A stretch of 64,000 nt of DNA from NCBI RefSeq assembly GCF_017352115.1, contig NZ_CP071448.1, forward strand, positions 558,001-622,000, in the 5' to 3' direction. The stretch's first letter is position 1; each line of letters begins with the position of its first letter. A program made the translations under genes and the position numbers. The notes under the pieces are model-generated. The model worked only from the letters and a program-made list of their open reading frames with translations. It ran no database searches and had not been told where the DNA came from. The stretch comes from Flavobacterium endoglycinae (lineage in GTDB: Bacteria > Bacteroidota > Bacteroidia > Flavobacteriales > Flavobacteriaceae). Of the stretch, positions 8,541 through 18,682 are shown in pieces.

Positions 8541-9935
8541 ATGCAATTAAGCAACGAAGAAGAAGATTATAACCTATCCCTATCCAAATTTGAGTCGATG
8601 TTAAAAACGAACAAAGTACTCTTTTTTGATTCTGAAGAATTTGAGGAAATCATTCTTCATTATTTAGACATAGGTAAGGCTAATTTAGCAAAAAAAGCCT
8701 TAAAACTTGCATTAGATCAGCATCCGAAATCTACAGGCTTAAAATTAGTACAAGTAGAAATGCTGGTTTACGAAGACAAACTCGAACTTGCTGAGAAGCT
8801 GTTAAACGAGTTGTATGCAATCGAACCGAACAACGAGGAAATCTATATTCAAAAAGCCAATATCTGCTCTAAAAGAGATCAGCACGAAAAAGCAGTAGAA
8901 CTTCTTAAAATTGCTCTGCAATATACAGATGATTACGCCGATGTGTACAATCTTATTGGAATGGAATATCTTTTTATGGACAATCTCGAACTGGCAAAAG
9001 AAAGCTTCATCAAATGTCTTGAAGAAGATTTAGAAGATCAGTCTGCATTGTACAACGTGGTTTACTGTTTTGAATTTTTAGATCAAAATCAGGAAGCTAT
9101 CGTTTATCTTAACGAATATATTAATAGAAATCCATACAGTGAAATCGCCTGGCATCAGCTTGGAAGACTTCATTATGGTGTTAAAGAATATGAAAACGCC
9201 ATTCGTGCTTTTGACTACGCAACCCTAATCGACGACGAATTTTTGGGTGCTTTTATGGAAAAAGCAAAAGCATACGAGCGTCTTAAAAAGTACAACGAAG
9301 CCATCGAAAGCTACAACCGTACTATTGAATTAGACGACGCGACATCGTATGCGTTACTGCGAATTGGAAAATGCTATGAAAAACTTGGAAATGCTGTAAA
9401 AGCACTTCAGTATTACAATCAAACTGTTCATGAAGATCCTCTTTTGGACAAAGGATGGATTGCAATTACTGATTTTCATATGCGCCAGAAGAATTTCCAA
9501 AAAGCATTATTCTTTGTCAATAAAGCATTAGCGATTGACAATCAAAATCGTTTGTATTGGAAACGCTACGCTACCATCAATAAACAAATGAACTTTTTTG
9601 AAGAAGCTGAATTTGGTTATAGAAAAGCAGTAGAATTTGGTGATTATGCTTTGGATACATGGTTATTTTGGGTTGATATACTTCAGTTTCTAGGAGAATT
9701 CGAAAGTGCAATCCAAACTTTACTGCAGGCTTCAGAATATTTTCCAGAAGAAAACGAAATTGAATATCGTTTGGCTGGATTGTATTTCATGATTCAGGAC
9801 AATACAAAAGCCAAATTCCACTTAAGCAATGGTTTGAGATTAAACTTCGACAATTACATTATAATTGAAGATTTGTTTCCGGTAGTGTGGACCAAAAAAA
9901 TGGTTAGAAATTATATAGAAAAACATAGAAAATAA
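8541..9935 (+). CDS. Tetratricopeptide repeat protein
   Basis: The 464-residue protein consists almost entirely of TPR helices, with units such as SEIAWHQLGRLHYGVKEYEN and SYALLRIGKCYEKLGNAVKA giving the 34-residue spacing of aromatic and small residues. No signal peptide or membrane segment is seen, so it is likely a cytoplasmic scaffold. Its stop is two bases before the aroE start, so the two genes are coupled. The partner it binds is unknown. The 219-base gap before it contains no gene and only AT-rich sequence with a possible promoter-like TAATTTG. Confidence 0.85.
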   Translation: MQLSNEEEDYNLSLSKFESMLKTNKVLFFDSEEFEEIILHYLDIGKANLAKKALKLALDQHPKSTGLKLVQVEMLVYEDKLELAEKLLNELYAIEPNNEEIYIQKANICSKRDQHEKAVELLKIALQYTDDYADVYNLIGMEYLFMDNLELAKESFIKCLEEDLEDQSALYNVVYCFEFLDQNQEAIVYLNEYINRNPYSEIAWHQLGRLHYGVKEYENAIRAFDYATLIDDEFLGAFMEKAKAYERLKKYNEAIESYNRTIELDDATSYALLRIGKCYEKLGNAVKALQYYNQTVHEDPLLDKGWIAITDFHMRQKNFQKALFFVNKALAIDNQNRLYWKRYATINKQMNFFEEAEFGYRKAVEFGDYALDTWLFWVDILQFLGEFESAIQTLLQASEYFPEENEIEYRLAGLYFMIQDNTKAKFHLSNGLRLNFDNYIIIEDLFPVVWTKKMVRNYIEKHRK

Positions 9936-9937
9936 TA

Positions 9938-10687
9938 ATGATAGATACTCTAAAAAGACGATTTGGCTTGTTAGGCCGTAATATTAGTTACTCATTTTCA
10001 AAAGGTTATTTTACAGAAAAATTCAACAATGAAGTTTTTGCAGGCAACACCTATGAAAACTTTGATATTTCTGAAATCAACCATTTTACAGGATTAATTA
10101 AAAACAATCCAGATTTAAAGGGTTTAAATGTTACGATTCCTTATAAAGAACAGATTATTCCTTATTTAGATAAACTATCAAAAAAAGCCTCTTTAATTGG
10201 CGCTGTAAATACTATTAAATTTACCAAAAGCGGAAAATTAAAAGGATACAATACTGATTATTACGGTTTCAAAAAATCATTAAAACCGCTTTTAGAACCG
10301 CATCACAAAAAAGCTCTTATTTTAGGGACTGGTGGCGCTTCAAAAGGAGTTGCATTTGCTTTAGACGAATTGGATATTCCATACACATTTGTATCAAGAG
10401 AAGCCAAAGAAAACATTATCGATTATGATTTGATAAATGCTACTACATTTGACAATTTTCAAATTATCATCAATTGTACACCAGTGGGTACAAGTCCAAA
10501 CATTGAAGCCTGCCCTGACCTTCCGTATGAGTTTTTCACTGAAAAACACATCGCTTACGATTTAATTTACAATCCAGCGGAAACACAATTCTTAAAAAAT
10601 GCCAAAGAAAGAGGTGCTGTAATCAAAAACGGATATGATATGCTTATTTTTCAGGCAGAAAAGGCGTGGAAAATCTGGAACAAGTAA
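9938..10687 (+). CDS. aroE: Shikimate dehydrogenase
   Basis: The enzyme reduces 3-dehydroshikimate to shikimate with NADPH in the aromatic amino acid pathway. At 249 residues it is the usual length. The substrate-binding half shows FGLLGRNISYSFSK and NVTIPYKEQI (catalytic Lys in TIPYK), followed by GAVNTI and GYNTDYYGF (catalytic Asp), then the nucleotide site LGTGGASKGVAFAL and NCTPVGTSP. It starts two bases after the TPR gene stop. No other shikimate gene is in the window. Confidence 0.95.
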   Translation: MIDTLKRRFGLLGRNISYSFSKGYFTEKFNNEVFAGNTYENFDISEINHFTGLIKNNPDLKGLNVTIPYKEQIIPYLDKLSKKASLIGAVNTIKFTKSGKLKGYNTDYYGFKKSLKPLLEPHHKKALILGTGGASKGVAFALDELDIPYTFVSREAKENIIDYDLINATTFDNFQIIINCTPVGTSPNIEACPDLPYEFFTEKHIAYDLIYNPAETQFLKNAKERGAVIKNGYDMLIFQAEKAWKIWNK

Positions 10688-10754
10688 AAAATACTGCAAA
10701 ATAAAATATGAAAAAGTAATTTTCGTAAATTAGTCTACTCATTTGTAGATAGTT

Positions 10755-11507
10755 ATGAAAAAATTTATACCTTACTTCTGCATATTTTATTTCATTTCAT
10801 TTTACACCAAAGCTCAGGTTTCGGATACTTCCAAAACTAACAATCCGTTTGCTGAAGCTCGTTACCATTATTTTCTTAAAACCGTAATTCTTTTTAACGA
10901 ATATCTTGATACAGACAACGGTTCGTACAATACTACACAATTACGACTTTTATATCCTATAGGAAATAAGGCATGGAATCTTCGATTCGATGTTCCTTTA
11001 ATATCTGCCAACACTAACTCTGTCAACAAAACTGGTATTGGCGACATTGGAGCAGGTATAAGCTACATTCCATTCATTAAAAACAACAACGGACTTGCCA
11101 TAAGAGCCAGAGTGATTTCAAATTCAGCGCAAGATCCTAATTTCGGGAGCGGAAAATGGGTTTTTATTCCTACCGTTTTTTATGCCCGATATCTCAAAAC
11201 CAAAAAATTTCTCTGGATTTCTTCTTTAGAATATCAAGCTAGTTTTGCAGGTCAAAGCGATCGCAGCGATATTAATATAACAGCTTATGAAAATGTAGTT
11301 TTATATTTCTTTGGAAGAAACTGGATCTCAGCCGATACAGCTTTCCGTTATAATAACACAGTAAAAGGATTTCAAAATAATGCTTTTTTAGAATACGGAA
11401 GAAAAATATCTGCCGATGATTTGATTTATATTCACCCGAGTTATGCTTTTGGAGGAGAAAAAACTTATAATTTTGGTTTAGAAATAGGAATTCTGGTATT
11501 GTTTTAA
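10755..11507 (+). CDS. Outer-membrane beta-barrel protein of unknown function
   Basis: The 250-residue product has a signal peptide ending at about residue 20 (FYTKAQ) and then alternating amphipathic beta strands such as WNLRFDVPLIS, GIGDIGAGISYIPF, AIRARVISNS and FLWISSLEYQASFAG, ending in a hydrophobic strand with terminal Phe. This pattern, especially the C-terminal aromatic, marks a small outer-membrane barrel. I recognise no specific transporter family. It stands alone, 67 bases after aroE on the same strand. Confidence 0.7.
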   Translation: MKKFIPYFCIFYFISFYTKAQVSDTSKTNNPFAEARYHYFLKTVILFNEYLDTDNGSYNTTQLRLLYPIGNKAWNLRFDVPLISANTNSVNKTGIGDIGAGISYIPFIKNNNGLAIRARVISNSAQDPNFGSGKWVFIPTVFYARYLKTKKFLWISSLEYQASFAGQSDRSDINITAYENVVLYFFGRNWISADTAFRYNNTVKGFQNNAFLEYGRKISADDLIYIHPSYAFGGEKTYNFGLEIGILVLF

Positions 11508-11744
11508 TTTAATTTTATCCCCTTTTTGATGCCTATAAATATGAATTTATCTAAAAATTATATGAAATCAGAATTTTTATTTCTTTCAAAAAAACAATAA
11601 AAATTAATATATCATAGTTATAAAGTAGAGTAAAGAATAAGAATTTCATCGTAAAATTCGGTATAAACAAACGATTTATTTTGTAGTTAGAAACACCTTT
11701 ACTATCTTTCGCTCTGTTTAAAGTAAAACCTTATACATTTAAAA

Positions 11745-13727
11745 ATGTTAGAAGAAAAGAATGATAACCTGCATGAAGCAGACGGAAAATTAGGAATCGA
11801 TACCAGCAGTGCTGCGCAAAACGATGCCATCGAAAGTGAAGAAACTGAAACAGCAGAAACAAATGCCGTTTCAAATGATGAAATTGAAGCTGAAATACCA
11901 GCAGAAGCAGATCATCAGGATGCACTCTATGCCATAACCAATTCAAACGCTGAGGAAAGTGAAGACGAAACGCTGAAAGAGCGTCATGATATTCCTATGA
12001 AGGATTATGACACTTTATCGCTTGATGCACTTGTAGATGAATTGAAAAAGCTGATTACTATAGACAAAGTAATGTCTGTAAAAGATCATATCGAAGAAAT
12101 AAAAAAATCATTTTTATCAAAATACAATCATCTTTTAGATGAAAAAAGAGAGGAATTCAATGCTTCAAAAGAAGACCCGAATGAAGAATTTGAATACCAC
12201 TCACCTTTAAAATCTAAATTTGACGAGTACTATAATGTATTCAGAGAAAAAAGAAATGCCCACTTTAAGCATTTACAAACCAATCTAAAAACAAATTTAG
12301 AAAACAGACTTGCTATAGTTGAGGAATTAAAAGAACTTATTAATCCTCAAGAAAATATAAAAGATACTCTTAAGCATTTTAATGATTTAAGAGAAAGATG
12401 GAAAAATGCTGGAGCGATTCCAAAAGACAAATACAATCACGTTTGGAACAACTACCATTTCCATGTTGAGAATTTCTACGACTACCTGCATTTAGATCGT
12501 GAAGCAAGAGATTTAGACTTTAAACACAATCTAGAGCAAAAGCAGAAAATTATTGCTCGTGTTGAAGAATTAGTAAACGAAGCTGATGTTGCAAAAGCAT
12601 TCCGTGAATTGCAAGATTTACACCGAATCTGGAAAGAAGAAATTGGACCAGTTTCTAAAGAATACCGTGATTCTATCTGGAACAAATTCAGTGAATTGAC
12701 TAAAAAAATCCACGATAAAAGAGAACTATTATTCGAAAGCCAAAGAGCAAACGAACAACAAAATCTTGAAGTTAAAAAAGATATCATTGCTAAAATTGAA
12801 GTTTTAGGAACTGAAAAAGTAAACTCACATTCGCAGTGGCTGGTTCAGATTCAAAAAGTAGAAGCTTTACGAAATGATTTCTTTGCGACTGGAAAAGTAC
12901 CAACTGAAGTAAACGAAGAAACTTGGGCTGCATTTAAAACAGCTGTTAGAAATTTCAATGCTTTTAAAAATTCGTTTTACAAAGACATTAAAAAAGATCA
13001 AAACGATAATTTAAACAAAAAAATGGCTCTTGTTGCCAAAGCAAAAGAGTTACAGGAAAGCACAGATTTCAGTTCTACTACTCCAATTATGAAACAAATT
13101 CAGGAAGAGTGGAAACAAATTGGTCATGTACCTAAAAAATATTCAGATAAAATCTGGAAAGAATTTAAGGATGCCTGCAACCATTATTTTGATAAATTAA
13201 AAGAACACAAATCAGAAGAAAACGCTGATGAGGTGGCTGCTTTTGACAACAAAAAAGCTTATTTAGAAACTTTAAGAGCTTATCAATTAACTGGAGATCA
13301 CAAGACAGATTTGGATGCTATTAAACAGCATATTGAAATCTGGAAAGGATATGGAAAAGTTCCTTTTTCAAGACGTCATATCGAAGGTAAATTCAATAAA
13401 ATTTTAGATGCTCTTTTTGAAAAATTAAGCTTAAGCAAAAAAGAATCTGAAATGATGCGTTTTGCAAACCGTATCGACTCTTTATCTGACAGCAACGATA
13501 CGCGTAAATTAGACAATGAAAAAATCTTTATTATGCGTAAAATTGAAGAAGTTCAAAATGAAATTTTCCAGTTAGAAAATAACATTCAGTTCTTTGCCAA
13601 TACCAAAAATTCTAAAAAAGAGAATTCAATAGTTACTGAAGTTCGCAAAAATATTGCGATTCACAAAGAAAGCCTTGAGGTTTGGAAAGACAAACTAAAA
13701 CAACTTAGAAATTTAAACCAGGAATAA
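11745..13727 (+). CDS. DUF349 repeat protein
   Basis: The 660-residue protein starts with about 80 acidic, low-complexity residues rich in Glu, Ala and Asn, followed by four to five consecutive DUF349 helical units marked by recurring W-K and W-F pairs: LRERWKNAGAIPKDKYNHVW, LHRIWKEEIGPVSKEYRDSIW, IQEEWKQIGHVPKKYSDKIW and IEIWKGYGKVPFSRR. The domain is common in bacteria and its function is not established. A long coiled segment ends the protein. No signal peptide is present, so it is probably cytoplasmic. Upstream (11508-11744) is AT-rich noncoding sequence. Confidence 0.85.
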   Translation: MLEEKNDNLHEADGKLGIDTSSAAQNDAIESEETETAETNAVSNDEIEAEIPAEADHQDALYAITNSNAEESEDETLKERHDIPMKDYDTLSLDALVDELKKLITIDKVMSVKDHIEEIKKSFLSKYNHLLDEKREEFNASKEDPNEEFEYHSPLKSKFDEYYNVFREKRNAHFKHLQTNLKTNLENRLAIVEELKELINPQENIKDTLKHFNDLRERWKNAGAIPKDKYNHVWNNYHFHVENFYDYLHLDREARDLDFKHNLEQKQKIIARVEELVNEADVAKAFRELQDLHRIWKEEIGPVSKEYRDSIWNKFSELTKKIHDKRELLFESQRANEQQNLEVKKDIIAKIEVLGTEKVNSHSQWLVQIQKVEALRNDFFATGKVPTEVNEETWAAFKTAVRNFNAFKNSFYKDIKKDQNDNLNKKMALVAKAKELQESTDFSSTTPIMKQIQEEWKQIGHVPKKYSDKIWKEFKDACNHYFDKLKEHKSEENADEVAAFDNKKAYLETLRAYQLTGDHKTDLDAIKQHIEIWKGYGKVPFSRRHIEGKFNKILDALFEKLSLSKKESEMMRFANRIDSLSDSNDTRKLDNEKIFIMRKIEEVQNEIFQLENNIQFFANTKNSKKENSIVTEVRKNIAIHKESLEVWKDKLKQLRNLNQE

Positions 13728-13747
13728 ACTGGTAAAATTTCCAATAT

Positions 13748-13800
13748 TTTAAATTCCAAATTCCATTGAAAACATATTCAATTGGAATTTGGAATTTTAT
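13748..13800 (+). terminator. Terminator-like inverted repeat after the DUF349 gene
   Basis: Arms AAATTCCAAATTCCA (about 13751) and TGGAATTTGGAATTT (about 13783) form a 15-base stem around a loop with its own CATTGAA/TTCAATTG pairing, followed by T-rich sequence. It probably terminates the DUF349 gene; the wording resembles a repeat family rather than a unique terminator. Confidence 0.6.
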
Positions 13801-13904
13801 TTTTGCTGCAATTTTTAAAAGATGTATGATTGTTTCATGACATCTTTTTTTATGAATTTACTTTCAAATAACAAATTGGTAAATTAATACTAAAAAATAT
13901 TCGT

Positions 13905-13912
13905 TATATTTG
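13905..13912 (+). promoter_or_regulatory. Candidate -7 element for the OsmC gene
   Basis: TATATTTG matches TAnnTTTG, 63 bases before the OsmC start; a TTG at 13876-13878 is 26 bases upstream, a little far for the -33 box. Confidence 0.5.
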
Positions 13913-13975
13913 ATTAACCACTATTTATTGATAATCAATATAGTATATAGCTATTAATTTTTAATCACTAAGAAA

Positions 13976-14392
13976 ATGAAATTTACAAGAAAAGCACACG
14001 CCAACTGGCAAGGAACCGGAATGGAAGGAAAAGGAACCATAAGCACACAAAGTACTACTTTAGATAACGCTCAATTATCTTTTAAAACAAGATTTGCAGA
14101 CGGAGTTGGAACAAATCCTGAAGAATTGGTTGCTGCAGCTCATTCTGGATGTTTCACAATGCAATTAAGCTTTTTACTAAATGAAGCAGGATTTACAGCA
14201 GATGATTTAACTACAGAAGCAACCGTAACTTTTGAAGACGGTACAATTACCCTAATTCATTTAGACTTAAAAGGAAAAGTACCTTCAATATCACCAGAGG
14301 AATTTGAAAAAACAGCAGCAAAAGCAAAAGAAATCTGTCCTATTTCAAAACTTTTAAACACAACTATTACTTTATCTGCATCTTTGGTTTAA
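13976..14392 (+). CDS. OsmC family peroxiredoxin
   Basis: The 138-residue protein has the two conserved cysteines of the OsmC/Ohr family at Cys59 (AAHSGCFTMQLS) and Cys121 (AKEICPISKLL), which in the family form the thiol pair that reduces organic hydroperoxides. The N-terminal GTGMEGKGTIST pattern is that of OsmC rather than Ohr. It is a monocistronic gene with its own candidate promoter and terminator. It likely protects the cytoplasm from peroxides; substrate preference is not visible. Confidence 0.9.
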   Translation: MKFTRKAHANWQGTGMEGKGTISTQSTTLDNAQLSFKTRFADGVGTNPEELVAAAHSGCFTMQLSFLLNEAGFTADDLTTEATVTFEDGTITLIHLDLKGKVPSISPEEFEKTAAKAKEICPISKLLNTTITLSASLV

Positions 14393-14410
14393 TGAAAGAT
14401 TTATGAATAA

Positions 14411-14447
14411 AAAAACCATCAGTTTGTGGCTGATGGTTTTTTTATTT
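14411..14447. terminator. Bidirectional terminator between osmC-like and TPR genes
   Basis: AAACCATCAG and CTGATGGTTT flank a short loop with A residues before and T residues after, between two convergent genes. Confidence 0.85.
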
Positions 14448-14463
14448 TATATCAAACTTTAGA

Positions 14464-15735
14464 TTAGTTCATTGTCGCTTTTAAAGCTTTTGCTTCAGCA
14501 GTCATTTCTAAAGCTTTGTAAACACCTAATAATGTTTTAGCAACATCTTCGTTTTTAGGGTCTAACTCATTTGCTTTTTTAAGGTAAGGAATCACTCCTT
14601 TGAAAACATCTTCTCTTTGCGCTTTTAAAACATCGTAACGTTTCATGTCTTTTGCAGAAGTTCCTAATTTATTCATCTCATCGATGATTGGTTTTTCAGC
14701 TTCTAATTTCAACGCTGCAAGATTTAAATATGCATTAGTATAGTTTGGATTGATTTCGATTGCTTTTAGGTAGTATTTCTCAGCATCAGCATTGTTTTTT
14801 GCATTAGCGCTTAATACTCCTAAATTAAATACAAGATCAGCATTGTTTGGATCTTTTTGCAAAGCTTCACCCACTAATTTTTTATATTGCTCGAAATCTT
14901 TTGTTTCTAAGTAAAGATTTGCTTCAGTTAAAATTAATGAAGAATCGTCTGGGTTTGTTTTTCTAGCGTCAGCGATTGCTTTTTTTGCATCTTCAATTTT
15001 ACCTTTTTGAACTAAAATTAAGGCTAAGTTTTTGTAGATTTCACCTCTTTTAGAAGGAATAGCTTCCGTTTTAGGTTTTTCGTGAGTTCCTAATTTAATA
15101 GCTAAATCTCTTTCTTTAGCATTAGCAAAGTTATCTTCGTTTCCGTTAGCTTTGTTTGTAGCTAAATATAAAGTTCCTTTTCCTGAATAGTTTAATTTTT
15201 TCAACTCTTCATACATAGGAAGAGCAGTATCAAAATCTTGAGCATTTACAGCTGTAGAAGCAGCATAATACAAGTTAATTGTATCATTTTTATCTAACTG
15301 ATACGCTTCGTATAATTTTTTAGCTCCATCTGCATGTTTGTTAGCTTGAGTATCAGCAATTGCAGAGTTAATTAACAAACCTTTGATGTTTGTAATTGAT
15401 GCAGCAGCCTGAGTTGAATATTTCTGTTTTCCAGAAGCTTTTTCAACATCAATTAATTTTTTATAACTCTCTGCAGCTGAAGATAAGTTTTTACTCTCTT
15501 CTACTTTTTTGTTTGCAAGGTCTAAGTAAGCATTACCTTGTACAAAATAGTACTGAGCTTGTTCAACATCTTTAGCATTTACTATTAAATGCTCAGCATC
15601 TTTTAGCTGTGCAAGTGCTCCTTGCGCATCTCCGCTTTTCAATGCTTTTTCTGCATTTTTAATTTGATCTTTTTGAGCAAATGTAGCTGCAGAGATCAGT
15701 AATGCTGATGCTAGTATTACATATCTACTTTTCAT
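14464..15735 (-). CDS. Exported tetratricopeptide repeat protein
   Basis: The 423-residue product has a signal peptide (residues 1-20, LISAATFAQ) and a series of TPR units, for example NADLVFNLGVLSANAKNNAD and NYTNAYLNLAALKLEAEKP, so it is a periplasmic or outer-membrane-associated scaffold. A C-terminal unit KKANELDPKNEDVAKTLLGV ends the array. It lies 44 bases downstream of gyrA on the same strand and may be partly cotranscribed with it. Its partner is unknown. Confidence 0.85.
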   Translation of the reverse strand: MKSRYVILASALLISAATFAQKDQIKNAEKALKSGDAQGALAQLKDAEHLIVNAKDVEQAQYYFVQGNAYLDLANKKVEESKNLSSAAESYKKLIDVEKASGKQKYSTQAAASITNIKGLLINSAIADTQANKHADGAKKLYEAYQLDKNDTINLYYAASTAVNAQDFDTALPMYEELKKLNYSGKGTLYLATNKANGNEDNFANAKERDLAIKLGTHEKPKTEAIPSKRGEIYKNLALILVQKGKIEDAKKAIADARKTNPDDSSLILTEANLYLETKDFEQYKKLVGEALQKDPNNADLVFNLGVLSANAKNNADAEKYYLKAIEINPNYTNAYLNLAALKLEAEKPIIDEMNKLGTSAKDMKRYDVLKAQREDVFKGVIPYLKKANELDPKNEDVAKTLLGVYKALEMTAEAKALKATMN

Positions 15736-15779
15736 AATGTTCTATTTGTATATTTAATTTAATAATTGTAGTTCAAGTT

Positions 15780-18425
15780 TTATTCTTCAGATTCTTCTTC
15801 ATCGTCAGAGTCATCCTCATCTTCTACTTCTTCTTCAGAATCGTCATCGTCATCATCATCCGCTGATCCTTCATCTTCAAGAACTTCTAAGTCAGGTTTT
15901 ACTCTTTCGATCGCTGATTCAATTACGTTTCCGTCTTCATCAACTACCACTTCTTCCGCTTCGTCTTTCATTACTTTTGTAACGGCAGCGATAGAATCTT
16001 TTCCTTTCAAGTTAATCAATCTTACCCCTTGAGTAGCACGTCCCATAACACGTAAATCCTCAATTGCCATTCTAATTGTCAATCCTGATTTATTAATAAT
16101 CATTAAGTCATCAGAATCTGTAACGGCATTAATAGAAATTAACTTTCCTGTTTTCTCTGTAATATTAAGAGTTTTAACCCCTTTACCTCCACGGTTTGTA
16201 ATTCTGTACACATCTTCACCGTCGTCATCAACTAATTTGGTACGTTTTCCGTATCCATTTTCCGTTACAACTAAGATTTGAGAATCGTTTACATCATTTT
16301 TAGCTACAGTAACCATACCAATTACTTCATCAGTATCATCTTTTAACGTAATACCGCGAACTCCAGAAGCCGTTCTTCCCATTGGACGTGTTTTGGTTTC
16401 TTCAAAACGAACCAATTTACCAGATTTAACCGCAAGGATAATTTGGCTTTCTCCATCCGTTAATTTTGCTTCAAGTAATTCATCACCTTCTTTAATAGTA
16501 ATAGCTGCCACTCCATTAGCACGAGGTTTAGAATATTTCTCTAAAGAGGTTTTCTTCACCTGTCCCTGTTTTGTAACCATTACAAGGTTATGTGTATTGA
16601 TGTAATCTTTGTCTTTTAAGTCTTGTGTACAAATGAAAGCTTTTACCTTATCATCACTTTCAATATTGACTAGGTTTTGGATCGCTCTTCCTTTTGCGGT
16701 TTTGCTTCCTTCCGGAATTTCATAAACACGCATCCAGAAACATTTTCCTTTTTGAGTAAAGAACATCATGTATTGGTGGTTGGTTGCCACGAACATGTGC
16801 TCTAAGAAATCCTGATCTCTTGTTCCCGCACTCTTCTGTCCTACTCCTCCTCTGTTTTGAGTTTTGTACTCAGATAAGTTAGTACGTTTAATATAACCTG
16901 CATGAGAAATTGTAATTACCACATTCTCATCTGCAATTAAATCTTCAATACTTACGTCACCTCCAGAATATTCGATTTGAGAGCGACGTGCATCACCATA
17001 TTTTTCACGGATTTCTGTAAGTTCTTCTTTTATTAAGTCAGTTCTCAAATTAACATCTGCTAATAATGCTTTTAAATGCTCGATTAACTTCATTAATTCT
17101 TCATACTCTGCTCTTAATTTATCTTGCTCCAGTCCTGTTAACTGACGAAGACGCATTTCTACAATTGCACGAGCCTGAATATCTGACAGTTTAAATCTTT
17201 CGATTAATTTCTCACGAGCTTCCTCAGTATTTTTAGAACCTCTAATAATAGCAATTACTTCATCAATATTATCTGAAGCAATAATTAAACCTTCTAAAAT
17301 ATGCGCTCTTTCTTCTGCTTTACGTAATTCGAACTGTGTTCTTCTTACTACAACATCATGACGGTGCTCTACGAAATAATGAATTAAATCTTTTAAATTC
17401 AATAATTGCGGACGTCCATTTACTAATGCAATATTATTTACACTGAAAGAAGACTGTAATTGTGTAAACTTATAAAGTGTATTTAAAACAACGTTTGGTG
17501 TTGCATCACGTTTCAGGATGTACACGATACGCATACCATTTCTATCTGATTCGTCTCGAATATTGGCAATACCTTCAATCTTTTTGTCGTTAACTAAATC
17601 AGCCGTACGTTTAATCATTTCGGCTTTGTTAACTTGGTATGGAATTTCGGTAACAATAATACATTCTCTTCCTTCCACTTCTTCAAAACCTACTTTTGCA
17701 CGCATTACAATACGTCCTCTACCAGTTTTAAAAGCTTCACGAACACCTTCATAACCATATATAATACCTCCAGTTGGGAAATCAGGTGCTTTAATGTGGC
17801 CCATTAATTCGTCAACTTCAATATCATTATTATCAAGATACGCTAACGTACCATTAATAACCTCCGTTAAGTTATGAGGAGGCATATTTGTTGCCATACC
17901 TACCGCAATACCTGTAGCACCATTTACCAATAAAGTTGGTACTCTAGTAGGCATTACCTTTGGTTCATATATTGTATCGTCAAAGTTTAATTGAAAATCT
18001 ACTGTTTCTTTTTCAATATCAGACAAAATTTCTTCAGAAAGTCTCTGCATTCTAGCCTCAGTATAACGCATCGCTGCCGGACTGTCACCATCGACAGATC
18101 CAAAGTTACCCTGACCATCAACTAATAAATAACGCATACTCCATTCCTGCGCCATACGTACCATTGCGTCATATACAGAAGTATCTCCATGCGGGTGGTA
18201 CTTACCCAGAACCTCCCCTACAATTCTCGCAGACTTTTTGTGGGCAGATCTTGATGTTACACCTAAATCATACATTCCGTAAAGAACTCTTCGATGCACT
18301 GGTTTCAAGCCATCTCTAACATCAGGAAGTGCTCTCGATACAATTACTGACATCGAATAATCGATGTAAGCTGACTTCATTTCATCCTCTATGTTAATAG
18401 GAATTAACTTTTCTCCTTCAGACAT
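15780..18425 (-). CDS. gyrA: DNA gyrase subunit A
   Basis: The 881-residue protein is a complete GyrA: the breakage-reunion domain has the catalytic tyrosine at Tyr121 ([10 protein letters not shown]), and the C-terminal beta-pinwheel repeats include the GyrA-box-like [10 protein letters not shown]. With GyrB it introduces negative supercoils and relieves torsion ahead of forks and polymerases. The quinolone-determining stretch reads [13 protein letters not shown], so the residue matching E. coli Ser83 is Thr82 and Asp87 is Asp86, as in other flavobacteria. The last 45 residues are an almost uninterrupted Asp/Glu/Ser tail, the kind of acidic tail known to modulate gyrase. It is divergent from clpC. 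Confidence 0.97.
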   Translation of the reverse strand: MSEGEKLIPINIEDEMKSAYIDYSMSVIVSRALPDVRDGLKPVHRRVLYGMYDLGVTSRSAHKKSARIVGEVLGKYHPHGDTSVYDAMVRMAQEWSMRYLLVDGQGNFGSVDGDSPAAMRYTEARMQRLSEEILSDIEKETVDFQLNFDDTIYEPKVMPTRVPTLLVNGATGIAVGMATNMPPHNLTEVINGTLAYLDNNDIEVDELMGHIKAPDFPTGGIIYGYEGVREAFKTGRGRIVMRAKVGFEEVEGRECIIVTEIPYQVNKAEMIKRTADLVNDKKIEGIANIRDESDRNGMRIVYILKRDATPNVVLNTLYKFTQLQSSFSVNNIALVNGRPQLLNLKDLIHYFVEHRHDVVVRRTQFELRKAEERAHILEGLIIASDNIDEVIAIIRGSKNTEEAREKLIERFKLSDIQARAIVEMRLRQLTGLEQDKLRAEYEELMKLIEHLKALLADVNLRTDLIKEELTEIREKYGDARRSQIEYSGGDVSIEDLIADENVVITISHAGYIKRTNLSEYKTQNRGGVGQKSAGTRDQDFLEHMFVATNHQYMMFFTQKGKCFWMRVYEIPEGSKTAKGRAIQNLVNIESDDKVKAFICTQDLKDKDYINTHNLVMVTKQGQVKKTSLEKYSKPRANGVAAITIKEGDELLEAKLTDGESQIILAVKSGKLVRFEETKTRPMGRTASGVRGITLKDDTDEVIGMVTVAKNDVNDSQILVVTENGYGKRTKLVDDDGEDVYRITNRGGKGVKTLNITEKTGKLISINAVTDSDDLMIINKSGLTIRMAIEDLRVMGRATQGVRLINLKGKDSIAAVTKVMKDEAEEVVVDEDGNVIESAIERVKPDLEVLEDEGSADDDDDDDSEEEVEDEDDSDDEEESEE

Positions 18426-18682
18426 AAGTTGTTATATTAAATAATTATATTAGTTTCAAAGCGTGCCAAGATACGGTTTTTTGAAATTTTTTCAGCTATT
18501 TCCTTACACTAATTTCAATGATTTATTAACAACTTTATTTTTACATTTAGTTAATAAATTAAGCGTTTTTTAACGCTTTTATTGTTATTTTTTTTGTCAA
18601 TTAGCTGACAGCAGATCTCAATAGGTATGATTTTTGTTTTTCAATCAGTAAATAATTAAATTTACATTACCAATTATATATT

